Source: Macrolepiota albuminosa | Lineage: Eukaryota; Basidiomycota; Agaricomycetes; Agaricales; Agaricaceae | DNA: 64,000 nucleotides | NCBI GenBank assembly: GCA_027475525.1 | Contig: JAMWFC010000049.1 | Location: 4,944,947 to 5,008,946, forward strand | Direction: 5' to 3' | Shown here: positions 34,619-46,780 of the stretch, piece by piece | Layout of the letters: each line of letters starts with the position of its first letter | How positions within the stretch are numbered: position 1 is the stretch's first letter | The notes under the pieces: generated by a model | What the model saw: the letters and a program-made list of their open reading frames with translations, nothing else | Databases searched by the model: none | What the model was told of the DNA's origin: nothing | Position numbers and translations under genes: made by a program

Positions 34619-37600
34619 GTGTTTTCACAGACCATCGAGGAGGTGATTGGCGAAGATCACGGAGATGTGGCGCTAACGCTGGAATATGACCATTCAACTG
34701 GTCTTGTAAATGTTATGTCTACTGCTTTTCTTGACGAAGATGTTTTAACTACTTTACCCGCTACCAACGCAGAGATTTCCCAGAAAAATCAAAACATTAC
34801 CGACTCTTCTTTTGCCTACTTATACCTTACCGCTTCCGAGTCGTTTCAAAATATTGCGTCAATCGATACTTATCTCACTACTCTTCCTGGAGCCTCGTCT
34901 CCTGCCGTTCTTGGACTTGCCGCCCCTCAGGCTACAGTCCCCCTTTCCACCTCTGTATATAACCAAGCTAACGCTCCCAAAAGGAAAGGGGTTCAAGTCA
35001 AAAAGAAATATAAGCCAGTTGCGCTTAAAACAAAACCCATTGCTATGCACTCTCCCGAGACGTTTAGGATCGAGCACCAGATCATTGGCGACCCTCTTGC
35101 CGACATGCCGACTTTATCACCGAATCCGCCACCCTTTCAGCCCACAGGACGCTTTACCGCGGAACGCCAACAACAATTCGCGAAGGAGCACGATACAGGA
35201 TTTTTGACCAAAGATGAGTTGAATGTCCTTACCAATCTCGTCGCTAAGCAAGATAAAGCCTTCGCCTGGGAAGACTCAGAACGCGGCAGTATACGTACAG
35301 ACTTCTTCCCGCCTGTTATAATCCCGACTATCCCTTACGTGCCATGGACTGAGCACAATCGACCGTTACCGCCTGGAATCGAAGCCGAGGTCTGCCAAAT
35401 CATTAGGACCAAGATTAAGGCTGGCGTCTACGAGCCCTCCAATAGTTCTTACCGCTCCCGTTGGTTCTGTGTCCTCAAAAAGAATGGCAATCTATGCATA
35501 GTTCACAGTCTTGAGCCGCTGAATAGAGTTACAATACGACACTCTGGCGTACCGCCTTTTCCTGACCATTTTGCCGAGTCCTTTGCCGGGCGCATTTGTG
35601 GCGCCACCCTTGACCTCTACGTTGGCTACAACGAACGCCTGATACACCCCTCTTCCCGGGATCTCACTACCTTTCAAACTCCGTTTGGCGCACTGCGCCT
35701 AGTTACCTTGCCGATGGGCTGGACAAACTCAGTCCCTATATTTCATGATGACATCACATTCATCCTCCAACCCGAGATACCGCACCATGTCCTTAGCTTC
35801 ATTGATGACGTTGGCGTCAAAGGTCCCAAAGACTGGCGACTCGTAAACGGCTTACCGGCAACCCATCCCGACAACTCCAACATTTGCTTAGTGCTATGGG
35901 AGTTTTTCCAGCTGCTCAATTGAGTTCTCCAACGTATGAAGTATAGCGGTGGTACGTTTAGCGGCCACAAACTCCTCCTATGCGCGCCAAGGTTCAAAAT
36001 ACTCGGTCACATCTGCACTCCCGACGGTCGTGTTCCCGACGAGTCTCGCTTAGCACTCCTGGAGCGATGGGGTCCTTGCCGCGACTTATCTGAAGTTCGC
36101 GCCTTTCTTGGTACTGTTGGCGTTCTCAGGATATTCGTCAAAAACTTTGCCCATCGCGCACATGCTCTTAACCGACTCACCCGCGCCAACGAGCCCTTCG
36201 AATTTGGGCCAGACCAGGTCACTGCCCAACGCAACTTAGTAAAAGCCCTACAAGACGCCAAGCCTCTAGTCCCCATCGATTATACTTCTGCCGACCCTGT
36301 TATCCTGGCGGTGGATACCTCGTACATTGCCATTGGTTACTTTCTGTGCCAGTGCCTTAGCGACAATCGGAAACAGCGACGTTACAACTGCTTTGGGTCT
36401 ATTACGCTAAACGACAGAGAGTCTCGCTACAGTCAGCCTAAGCTAGAGCTCTATGGACTCTTCAAAGCCTTCCGGTCGCTAAAGATGTATTTGATTGGCG
36501 TACGGAACCTTATTGTTGAAGTCAACGCTAGGTACATCAAAGGCATGCTGCAGAATCCCGACATCCAGCCATCCGCTAGCATGAACCGGTGGGTAGTCGC
36601 TATCCTCATGTTTCACTTTGAGTTGGTACACGTCAAGAGCTCTTTCCATGGACCAGATGGACTTTCTAGGCGACCACGGCAGCCTGGCAACCTGGCAGTG
36701 GATCCACAGGCTGATAGCGATTTCGAGGACTGGATTGACCGCTTACATGGTTTCGTGCACCTCATACAACAGCCAATCCCCCTACTACGACGGCAACAGC
36801 CTACCAGCATATTTCTACATCCCATTATCCCTTACCGCCCCGAGATCTTTAGCGCACCCCTCACATTCTACACGGCAAGCATCCTTGGACAAAATTCGCC
36901 TCCTGTAAAAGTCGTACAAGAACCTCACCCGCTAAGAGAAGACAGCAGAAACCTGACCTACGACGCCGTTCCCCGATCTGCCAAGGCAAAGGCGGAAGAC
37001 AGTCGCTTGTTACTCATTGAACAATGGCTACAAGACCTTAAGCGACCCGCAGGCCTTACCGATGAACAATACGTGACCTTTATCCAATATGCCACCCACT
37101 TCTTCTTTACCGACAACCGACTTTGGCGACGACATCAAGATGGCACTCACAAGCTGATCATCAAGCCAGAAAGTCGCTTACGAGTCTTGCGCGCCATGCA
37201 TGACGAGCTAGGACATAGAGGTCTGTACGCTACCCGAGCTTCTCTGCTAGAACGATTCTGGTGGCCACACGCTAGTGCCGACATCGCCTGGTACATTAGG
37301 ACTTGCCACCTCTGCCAAATCCAACAGACACGCCAAGTGCTCATACCGCCAACCGTTGCAACTCCAGCTCCTCTCTTCAGCAAAATTTACGTCGATACCA
37401 TGCACATGCCCAAATCTGGTCACTACAAGTACATCATTCAAGGTCGTTGCTCGCTAATCCACTGGCCTGAATTTCGAATGCTCCAAAGAGAAAATACCGA
37501 GGCGGTCGCCAAGTGGCTATTTGAAGACGTCATTTGCCGTTGGGGAGCGCTAAGAGAAATCGTCACGGATAACGGTGTATCTCGCCAAGAAATACAACAT

Positions 37601-38345
37601 TCATCACATTCAAGTATCTGGCTACAACAAGCGCGCCAATGGCCTGGTAGAGAGACCACACTTTGACGTTCGGCAAGTGCTCTTCAAGGCGGTCGATGGC
37701 GACGAATCTCGTTGGAGCGAAGCGACATATTCAGTGTTCTGGTCAGAGAGGGTTACCATTCGTAAGCGCATGGGTTGCTCTCCCTATTACGCGGCTACTG
37801 GCACCCATCCTTTACTCCCTGCCGACATCATAGAAGCGACCTACCTTCAGCCAGCACCCAACAGCATCTTAGCGACTACCGATCTTATCGCCAGATGAGC
37901 TATTGATCTCCAGCAAAGGAAAGAAGATTTAGAGCGACTCCACGAGGTAGTCTTTAGCGCACGTTGCCAAGCAGCATTATGATTCAAAACCGAGTATAGC
38001 GCTACCATCAAGGATTACAACTTCCCGAGAGGAGCGCTAGTGCTTATGCGCAACTCCAAAATTGAAACCTCATACAACAAGAAAATGCGCCCTCGCTATC
38101 TAGGACCTTTGGTAGTTATTTCTCGTAACCGTGGAGGCGCTTACGTGCTCTGTGAATTAGATGGTTCAGTACTGCATCGACCTGTTGCCGCTTTTCGCCT
38201 ATTACCGTATCTCGCCAGGGAACAAATCGACTTGCCGCTTGAAGCGCTAGATATCGACACCGCTAAGCTTAGGGAACTTGAAGAAACAGAATTATTGGAC
38301 GATGAAGACTTACCAACTCTAGTTGAAGAAGAAGAAAATGATTAG
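34619..38345 (+). pseudogene. G1 pol: reverse transcriptase, RNase H, integrase
   Basis: Open pieces are 34619-35923, 35936-37666, 37575-37898 and 38040-38345. RT starts near VPWTEHNRPLPP; catalytic residues lie in TLDLYVGY and FIDDVGV, and a TGA at 35921 sits in the same frame as the next piece. RNase H has ILAVDTSYIAIGY and later GPDGLSR. Integrase has the zinc motif HDELGH...CHLCQIQ (about 37200-37320), IYVDTM and IVTDNG; a frameshift near 37580 precedes NGLVERPH with the catalytic Glu. Stops at 37896 and about 37980 break the C-terminal region, which ends in acidic residues at 38345. The three in-frame TGAs fit CGA-to-TGA changes. There is no chromodomain. This copy cannot move by its own pol. 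Confidence 0.88.
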
Positions 38346-38759
38346 AAAAGAATATATTGATGAGCTTCCCTTTTCCATTACTTATCTTACTTATCTTTCC
38401 TGCCGATACTTACTGTACTATATCCAACAGACATTTCTTTACATAGTCAAGTCGCAGCGCTAGCGTGTCGCCAACGCTTAGCGCATTGCGCAACTCTCGC
38501 CAAGGGTTTTTTGCTATGATGATTTACTGAGCATTTCCCTTGTCCTCAAAATTTGTCTAAGTCCCTCACATACTATTGCTCTTGCTAAAAACCTACTTTA
38601 GAATACTTACCGCTTGCTTTCTCTTTGCCTTACTTTCCTTGCTCTTTGTTGTTGCGCTAACTCAGATTATAAGACTTATCCGTCCACTTGGCAAGGAGGT
38701 GGCAAAAACATTTAAATAACACAACGGCGAAAGAAAATATATACAGCGGCCACTCTACG
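38346..38759. other. Spacer between G1 pol and the antisense gene
   Basis: About 410 bp where the two transcription units converge. T-rich on plus, no frame of interest, no clear terminator. Confidence 0.5.
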
Positions 38760-41133
38760 CTAAGAATTACTATCGTCCTCCAACGGCAGGGAACTATCCG
38801 ACAACGGCAAAGAGGAGTCACAAAGTGGTAAAAGGTCGCCCGGCAAGATGTTGTTGGCAGTCTGCCAATCCATGGCGGCTTGGCAGTCGTCCTGGTAATC
38901 TCGCAGAACGCGCAGGCTGCGTCCCAAGTTGGAGTAGCGCAAGCAAAGCGCCATGAGCTGTCCCCGCACCCGTTCCCGTTCCCATTCCATCGACGTCGCC
39001 ATCGTTGCCGCCCTCCTCGAATACCGCTCCAGCATCTCGCGAGGATTTAGCGCTATCACCGGATAAACGAGGTCCTGACCCAGCCACTGAAAGGCGTCGC
39101 CAGTCACTGTCGGCTGTGGCTGAGGGGTCCAGGCAGGATTAATCCTGGCGATCACGGGGCGCCTTGGCTCCAGCCCTGCGACGTCCTCAGGATCTGACAC
39201 CTCCCAAGAGGCGACGTTGCCGTAAGGCGGCAGCCATCGCCACTCAGGTTCCTCCCTGGCAACTCCTTCAGCTCCCTCACCCTCTCCCGCTACCACCTCC
39301 TCGTTGCCTTGGTGCTGCGTCGCCAAGGTTTCATCCTCCTCCCCTTCAGCGTCCTCATCCCCTCCTGTTGCCGCCCCCTCTGCCTTCTCATCCCCCATCT
39401 CGATGTCGGCGGGGGCTTCTTCCCGCTCTGCCTCCTCCTGCTCCTCACCAAGGGACCGTGCTGCCAAATGAATGGGCGACAAAAGGCCACTTGGGCCTGC
39501 CTCAGGATTGCGAGGAGGCAGGCAACTCGCCGCCAACGCCTTCTTGAGGTCCTCCATCTCGGTATCCTTTGGCGCTGGTGAGGGGGAAGGCGACGACAAG
39601 ACTACACAAGGGCGCTTGGCTTTGCCCTTCCCTTTGCTTGGGGAAGGGGCTTGACGTTTTTCTGGGACCGAAGTCCCTTGGCGCTCGCCGGCGCCTCGAT
39701 TGCCGACAGATTCTGACCCATCCCCTTGGCATGTCGGCAACACCAAGGAGGCCTGTCCAATTACTGCCATTCCACTGGCAGCGACCTTCTGCTTCTGACC
39801 CTCCACAAACTCCCTTGCCCTCCTGACCAAAACAGTGTGCAAAAACGTTTTCTCAACCAGAGCGTCTGGCGCGCCGCCATGCTCGCAACTCTTTGCCCCG
39901 TCAATAGTACAAGCGCGTTTGAGGGCGCCACAACAATAACACGGCTGGGCCCCAGTCGGGAACCAGCAGCCTTCTGGGTCGTTGTCCGCCCAGCACTTGT
40001 CACACTAGCGCTACAAGTCAGCAATAGAATAAATGAAACGGAAAAGCCACTTACCGCTCCCCGCGCCTCCTTAAATGCTTGCCGGGTCGCCAGGGAAACA
40101 GTTTTCTTCCCCTTCATTTCCTCCATCACGACCCCGGCCTCTTGCCCCTCATCAAGGACTGCCTCCTTGCGACGCGGCAACAACAGTCCTTTGAGCTCCT
40201 TGTCGTCGAAGGAGCTTTGTGTTGGCGCCTACAAAGACTTAGTAATTTCAGTCCAAAAAGAAAAGACCACTTACCGCGTATTGAGGAGCCGCCTTGCGAC
40301 TCTGCGAATGTCGTTAGCGACCGTCGGCAACGGCAAGCGAAAATCATCACTTACCTTGCGTTTGGAAGCACCCGCCGGCTTCCTCAGCGAGCCCGACTTG
40401 CTAGCCGGCAGCACTGGGCTCGAAGTGCTGCCGGCGTGACCTACCTTGCCGAATTCTCCAGTCTCCTGCCTCTTGGTGGCAGGCGCCTTTCCCGCGGCAA
40501 CCCCCTCCATCTCCTCTGCCAACTCCCTGACCCGCTCCTGCTCCTCCAGAGCCCTGGTAATTTCTCGGGCATCTTGGGAAATCTCTTCCTGCCACGTTGC
40601 CAGCTCCTCGGCCACTTGCATGCGCGCCAGGGGCACCAACACCTCCTGTTTGCTATGGGGCAACAAGTCAGACCAAAGCTAAGTCAAAAGAATGGGTTAG
40701 GAATACTTACTCAGGTGCAGGCGCGCTTACCGTCATCGGCAAGGCACCCGAAAGGATATCCTCCAACTCGTCCTCAATGGTGGGGACAGGAGGAGGCGCC
40801 TAAAAACCCAATCAGCTAGCGACACGGCAAGAACTGGAAGCTACTTACAAATCGAGCAAAGGGCGCTAGCCACTCTGCGCCACAATGATCCAGGTACCGC
40901 GACCGGCACCACTCCCGAACCTCGATTTCACGATCTCATCCCACGCCAAGAACGTGCACCTCCAGCCACCGCTTGTACAACTTCATAACGGCAGTCACCA
41001 AATTTATAGGCGCGTCTGCGCCAACGCCATTGATCCGCTTGAGGAAATTATTCACTTTGACAATGTAAGCGTGGGCTGCGTCTTGAGCCTCATGGGATGG
41101 GACAGAGGGCAGAGTTGGAATACGGAAGGACAT
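38760..41133 (-). CDS. Antisense six-exon gene carried by G1, cysteine-cluster protein
   Basis: The minus strand of G1 reads as a spliced gene: 41133-40849, 40799-40731, 40678-40355, 40301-40275, 40228-40055 and 40004-38760. Every intron (46-53 nt) has GTAAG at its 5' end and AG at its 3' end, and all are phase 0. The sum is about 707 residues with one in-frame TGA in exon 1 (near 40937). Exon 3 predicts a coiled coil (REITRALEEQERVREL) and a basic segment ending ASKRK. Exon 6 opens with a cysteine cluster (CDKC, CW, CYCC, AC, CEHG) that looks like a fungal zinc cluster. Next come a basic KGKGKAKR stretch, a very acidic region and a C-terminal helical part. A nuclear or nucleic-acid role is possible; the function is unknown. 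The ATG is 170 bp from the 3' LTR, which could supply antisense promoter activity. The very short exon 4 is the weakest point. Confidence 0.65.
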
Positions 41134-41292
41134 ATTCTATTTTTTGAGCGCCAGGAAAAAGATGGGGAGGAGAAACGAAGTCCACACTCATGCGCCAGGA
41201 CTATAAACAAAATCTCAAGAACGCACAGACCACTTGTCACAAAAGCGGTAACGGTAGCCTTATTTGGTGACTGAGGACAGTCAATTTTTCAG

Positions 41293-41303
41293 TTGGGGGG
41301 AGA
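41293..41303 (+). promoter_or_regulatory. Polypurine tract of G1
   Basis: TTGGGGGGAGA directly precedes the 3' LTR. Confidence 0.75.
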
Positions 41304-42245
41304 TGATAGGACCCTATACAGGTTAGGCGCATCAACGGCAGGCGACGGCAACGCGGCACCAGCTCGGGATACCTTAGCGCACGCTAATTATCCAATTTTG
41401 GCAATATTTGACGGCCACGCACGGCAAGAAGCAGATCCAATCAATGATAGCGCCAACGGCAGACAGAATGACAACTGACAGATGGCATCAGTCACTGATG
41501 ACAGCGCTTAGTGAGAAGCTTGATGATCTATCAAAAACTGACGGACAGCTTGGCATTTGACCTTGGCGTCCGACATCGCTTAGCACCTCGATTTGGCGCC
41601 TGACATCGCTTAGCTTGTTGGACAGACAGAAGGGTGATGGAGTGATGGTTTAGCACCGCGATCTGCCGCCTGGCGCCGCTAAGGGTCTTGAATGGACGGT
41701 AGGGATCTGAAACCGTTGGAGCTACCCCTATGAAATTTTCCAGTTTACCGCACTTTGGCGATGGTTGGTCACTGGCGACGGTGAACTCCTTGTAGTATAT
41801 ATAGTACTTACCGACTTGTACATAGATCATCAGAACAATAGACCAGAGTTTACCACTCCCCTTTCTTCAGTCTCCCTTACACTCAAGAGCTCATTTACGC
41901 TACGGTCGGCAACGTCAAACTCATCGACAGTTGCAGACGTTCGCCAATACTCGACATACCCGTGCCTTGCAACTACGGCAGGCATTATCGACGCTTAGAC
42001 TTCGCTAAGCTTATCGTGCTCTTGCCGCTTACCTTTGCCGTGTTCGCTTACCGCTCTTTCCTAGGCACTTCACCTTAGCGCTTTACACTTGCCGACCCCG
42101 TTACCGATTTTTCTCCTTTTTCACAGGTGCGTTCTCTGGGACCTGCCTGGGACTCCTCACATCACTTATAGCGCGCCCAACGCAAACTCTTGGTACGGTA
42201 ACACTATAGCTACATTTGTTACTGACCAAACTTTGGGCGTCATCA
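41304..42245 (+). repeat. 3' LTR of G1
   Basis: 942 bp, the same length as the 5' LTR. TATATATAG is conserved at the equivalent place. The flanking target duplication is ACGT. Confidence 0.93.
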
Positions 42246-42539
42246 ACGTGTCAGTGGGAAAAAACACAATAAATCTCCCATCCTCAGGTTACATAACCTG
42301 ATCCAACCATCAACTCCGCATCACAATTTGCACTATCTCATCAGATGGATGAATCCTCATCTTATCTATCTGACACAATCATGATCCAATTCAGATCAGA
42401 TCCTCTTTGATTCGAGCTCCAACTGATCCAGCCTACATCTTATCACAGCCATCAAGCTAAGCATGTGAGCGCTTAGCAAGCTGACTTGGGTGCTGCACAC
42501 CCTGCAGCTCCAAGTATCAATCCAACACTGCCAACTTGG

Positions 42540-42715
42540 CACATGTGTGATACGACTCTCATGTCGTATCACCCGCACTCCATCGTACCTTGAATTCGAG
42601 GTGTGTTCCCTCCTGCCACTGATGGCCCAGAATATCCTCAATGAACCATTCCTATTTGTCACTGGCACCAAAATCATATGTTTTTGGCATCACCCAATTA
42701 GGAAACATAGCATCA
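42540..42715 (-). pseudogene. Chromodomain remnant at the end of G2 pol
   Basis: Downstream of the integrase piece, in another frame, the minus strand reads FPNWVMPKTYDFGASDK, a stop, then EWFIEDILGH and LEFKVRWSAGDTT. This is the chromodomain signature of gypsy chromoviruses, which directs integration to marked chromatin. A TGA follows DTT where the family has Trp. Two stops and a frame change make it non-functional. Confidence 0.65.
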
Positions 42716-42729
42716 TTGTTTGCGTTATA

Positions 42730-43803
42730 TCATCTAAGTAACGACACATGAAACTTGGGCACAATCCAATGTGCTTGCAGAGCTGCAGGCAGCTCCAGAA
42801 CATAGTTCAATGTGCTTGGTTCTGTGACCAAGACTTTGTATGGCTCAATGAATTTTGGGCACAGCTTTCTCGCCCTTCCTTTCGGAAGATTCAAGTTTTC
42901 CGTTGACAGATATACTAATGTCCCAGGCGTTAGTTCTGGTTCACCACTCCGCCTATCATTTGCATGTTGTGCTTGTATAACCCACATGGCAATGATAGCA
43001 TTGTGTGCACTGGCTAGATTCTCCAATGCTTGCTGTGCAAAGTCCTTCACCCCCTTGTAAACGACTCTGTCCATCCTGAGTCCTTGCAGCATGGAGGGCA
43101 TGTATCCTCTGTTGAGCTTGAATGGTGTGTATTTCATGGTCTCTGACACACTCATGTTGATTGCAAACTCCATCAGCAGTATTCTATCTACCCAGTCACG
43201 TTGGTCCAGTCGGACCACCATACAAAAGATTTGGGCAATACTCCTATTTGCTCACTCTGTCTGTCCATCTGTCTGCAGATGAAATGAGGTGGACATGAGC
43301 AGTTTAGCTCCCAAGAGCTTGTGAAGTTCCTGTCACCAGTGAGATGTAAATTTTGCATCTCGATCGCTCATGATTGAACTTGGGAGGCCATGTAGCCTTA
43401 CAATCTCATTCAAGTAGATCCAAGATAATGCTGACACAGTGGTGGTTGTGTGCACTGGTATCAAGTGCACCATACTGGTCATTCAGCAAATCACCACCCA
43501 AAGATAGTTATAATCTTTGGACTCAGAGAATGGGCCAACAAAGTCCATTCCAATGGAGTCCCATGGTTTTGTCAAAATAGGCAGGAAATGCAACTTCCCT
43601 GCTGGCTTCCTATTGCTGGTCTTTGACCGCTGGCAGGCCTCGCAGGTCTGGCAGAAGTGCATCATTTCTTTCTGCATTTGAGGCCACCAGTACCATTGCC
43701 TCAGGTATTCCAGTGTTTTGTTGGTTCCAAAATGACCAACAATCTCATGCGCTTGAGTAACAAGCTGCGTGATCATTGTTTGGTCATGTGGCAAACACAC
43801 CAC
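42730..43803 (-). pseudogene. G2 integrase
   Basis: The zinc-binding part is in 43803-43483: HEIVGHFGTNKTLEYL...CQTCEACQRSK, followed by WDSIGMDFVGPF with the first catalytic Asp. The central core between about 43480 and 43225 is broken by stops. The C-terminal part, 43221-42730, includes WVDRILLMEFAINMS and the KGRARKLCPKFIEPYKVL...IVPKFHVSLLR block typical of gypsy integrases. Confidence 0.8.
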
Positions 43804-44133
43804 ATCACGTCCTCAAACATTCATTATTCATATTAGTCCTTTCTCATCCATGCTGAAGCGTGGGTAGGCATCTGCATTCTGCTGGATTTTGGTGTAGAAT
43901 GCATCATGGCTATAACCCCTAAGTACCTTCCATAGGTACTCATTGGTTTGAGGAACAGGAGGGTTACAATACTCTCCTGTAGGCAATAACATGTCAGCAA
44001 GCATGATGTTGTGGCCATATGGTTCACGGCTGCTCTCTGTCACTCTATAATGTGGCATTGTCACCTTATTTGGCTGAGCCTGTTCTAGTTGCTCAGCTTC
44101 TATGTCTCAGGCCTCTTGCCACTCTTGCAGCCA

Positions 44134-45541
44134 TCAACTACATTGCAGTTTGTTTGCTTGCATGGCACAAAGCTCAATCACATGCTCTTTCACCTCTTTG
44201 TAGCGATGGTATGGAAGATCATCGCCTTGGAGATTGATATGAATATCTGCATTGACATAATCATGCGTATTGTGGTGTTTACCAACTCTATCGCTCTCAA
44301 AATATCTTGAGAGACAGTCAGCTACCTTATTCAGTTCACCTTTGACATATGTAATATCAAAGTTGTAGCGAGACATATAATCAATCCACTAGCGTTGCTT
44401 GAGTCTTGAAAAACTCAAGTGCTTTATGGTCTGTAATGATGTGGATCTTGTATCCTATCAGTTTGTCTTTCCACTTAAGGAGTGCCTCAAGTATTGCCAG
44501 TGTTTTGAGCTCATGGACCACATAATTCTGTTGGGCCGAGATGAACTTCCTCGACATGAACCCCGCTGGCCAGCAATTCTGCCAGGAACTTCCCTGGCCA
44601 TACATTGTGCCAACTCTGGTCTTTGAGGCATCACAGATGAGCCAAATCGGCTCATCACGTCTGGGATCTATAGGACGAATGACTGGTGTCTTTGAGCAGA
44701 TCCTCTTGATCATCTCAAAACAGCGTTGGTGTATAGGTCTCCATATAAATGGGGCTCCATTCTGCGTAATGGACATCAAGGGTCCAGTATACGCTGTAAT
44801 ATCAGGCAGACAGTTGCTGATATAGTTCACCAGTCCCATGAATCTTTGGACATCATTATAACTACAAGGCACACACCATTTGCATATGTGATCAATTTTG
44901 TCCTGGTCAGGGTGAATACCCTGACTGTCAATCTTATGGCCAAGGCAGTCTACTGTCTTGGCATATAGTTCATATTTTTTCCACTTGAGGTACAGTAGAT
45001 TAGACCTCAGTCGCTCAAAAATGACATGAAGATGCTCTTCATGTTCTTCGATTGAATTGGAGTATATGAATATGTCATCCAGATATATATGGACAAACCT
45101 CCCAATAACATCCTGGAAGATGGAGGTCATCAACCTCTGAAACGTTGCAGGAGCATTACAGTCTCCTATCTGCATAATGTTGCTAACATATGTTCCTGTG
45201 ATCGACGAGAACACTGTCTTCGGAATATCAGACAAGCGAATTCTCACTTGCTCATACATGTCTGTCAGGTTGATTTTTGACCTGAACTTTGCTCTGGCAA
45301 CATCCTCTCAAATCACTTCTTGATCCAGGAGTGGCGTCACGTCCTTTACAGTGTTGTCATTGTGTTGGTGAGCATCCAACGCCGTCCTCAAGGTACCATC
45401 TTTCTTTGGGATGCACAATAGTGGAGCAGCTTGGGATGCCGGTTGGGCTTCCCACCAGTGGGCTCTCAGGTACCAATTGGTCTTGTCTCGGAGCTGCTGC
45501 TGCAGTGCCATTGGACATCGCAGCAAATGATATTTATACAC
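44134..45541 (-). pseudogene. G2 reverse transcriptase and RNase H
   Basis: Pieces are 45541-45308 (PLLCIPKKDGTLRTALD), 45259-44381 (RT with CNAPATFQRLM and the catalytic HIYLDDIFIYS, then RNase H with WLICDASKTRVG and ITDHKALEFF) and 44376-44134 (FDITYVKGELNKVADCLSR). The order and motifs are those of a gypsy element. Stops fall at 45308 and 44379. The long central frame is still open over 292 codons. Confidence 0.85.
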
Positions 45542-46335
45542 CTTATTCTCATCAATAAGGTTGATTTCATGGTTCCATTAAGAATATCCCCAAATTCCTG
45601 CTGCCACTGCAATTGTAGGTCCGGAATGTCCTCCTCTGTAAAACCACTGGTTTTACCTTTGCCTTTCCGGTCCACATCCTTGCATGGATATGGACGTCTG
45701 GGCAACTTTGCTTGTACGGCTGGGCAGCCATACTTCTCTCTGAGGGCAGTAATCCTCAGCTTACTGTCATCTGGCGTGTGCAGTCATACAGGCACCTCCT
45801 TCTTGCTTCTCCACGATGTCACAGACAGTCCGTTAAAAAACACCTCACTTGGTAGTGATATCCTGTCATCACTAGCCTGACGATATGACTCCTCCTTCAA
45901 TATCCAGCGTGGTCCATTCTACGCATACATTGATGCCACTAGCTTATTCCACTCAGCAGGCATCTGTGGGTCAAACACCCATTCAAATGTGGGATGAGGT
46001 ACTGGTCGATCCCAGATTGACCAATTCGTATGTGTGGAGGACGCCTCATCCTCCATCAGTTCCTGTTTGTCATCTGTTACCAAGTCCTCAACTTTCACTC
46101 ATGACGATGTTGGTTGGCACTCTGTGCTTGCCGTGTGCTGAGGCTGCTTGTCCTCAGGCTTACTCTGCCTTTCACACTTTATCTTGAGGCTTTCCCCCCT
46201 CTTTAGAGTACATTCATACTCTACAGCCTTGCTTTCCAGCACCAACACCACTGGACTATCTGTTGGCAAGCTCACACGAGCTTGCTCCTCATCTTCTCTA
46301 TCCTCCACCATAGGTGACTTGCTGCCACTGTCTAG

Positions 46336-46780
46336 TCAGTATTGCCTGACTAGCACCTTCTTCTCCATGGCATGGTGTCGATGGAGATGTCCATCACCAT
46401 TATCTATGGTCACTCGCACAGCAGGAATGGTGGTGCCATCCACCACTATCTCATTCTTCTTGAAATCAAGCAGAACACTGTGCTTCCTCATATACAACGT
46501 GCCTATAATCATGTTGTAACGATCAAAATTTGCTACGTCGAGGTACTCCTTCATTCTTGATTTTGCACAGGCGATACTCACCTGCGTTCCAAACTGTACT
46601 GCAGCTCAACTGCCCACAGTGCCTAATTGAAGGAGCAGTGGCTCCTTCAACTCACTGACAGAAATATTGTGCACTTGACAAAACTGAGGTGTCACCCCAG
46701 TAGTTGTACTACCTGAATCCCACAATGTCCATGCCTTGTGGCCATTCACCTCCAGGTACGACGCCAAGCACTCCTTGTCC
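46336..46780 (-). pseudogene. G2 aspartic protease
   Basis: The catalytic motif WTLWDSGSTTTGV lies near 46710-46740. The region runs on past a stop after LGTVGS into 46581-46336 (YNMIIGTLYMRKHSVLLDFKKNEIVVDG), typical of the C-terminal half of gypsy proteases. Confidence 0.75.

Larger units (their letters stand above)
31009..42245 (+). mobile_element. G1, complete Ty3/gypsy element with an antisense gene
   Basis: 11,237 bp with two 942-bp LTRs (31009-31950 and 41304-42245) and 4-bp target duplications ACGT (31005-31008, 42246-42249). The order is LTR, primer-binding site, gag-protease, RT-RNase H-integrase, antisense spliced gene, polypurine tract, LTR. About 29 differences separate the LTRs by my alignment, all transitions and about 22 at CpG. 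It inserted in G2 just after the chromodomain region. Confidence 0.93.

Noticed and set aside
39164..40819. Long plus-strand frames (e.g. 40079-40819) in G1
   Set aside because: They are Leu/Pro/Ser-rich mirror frames of the antisense exons, without splice-site support.
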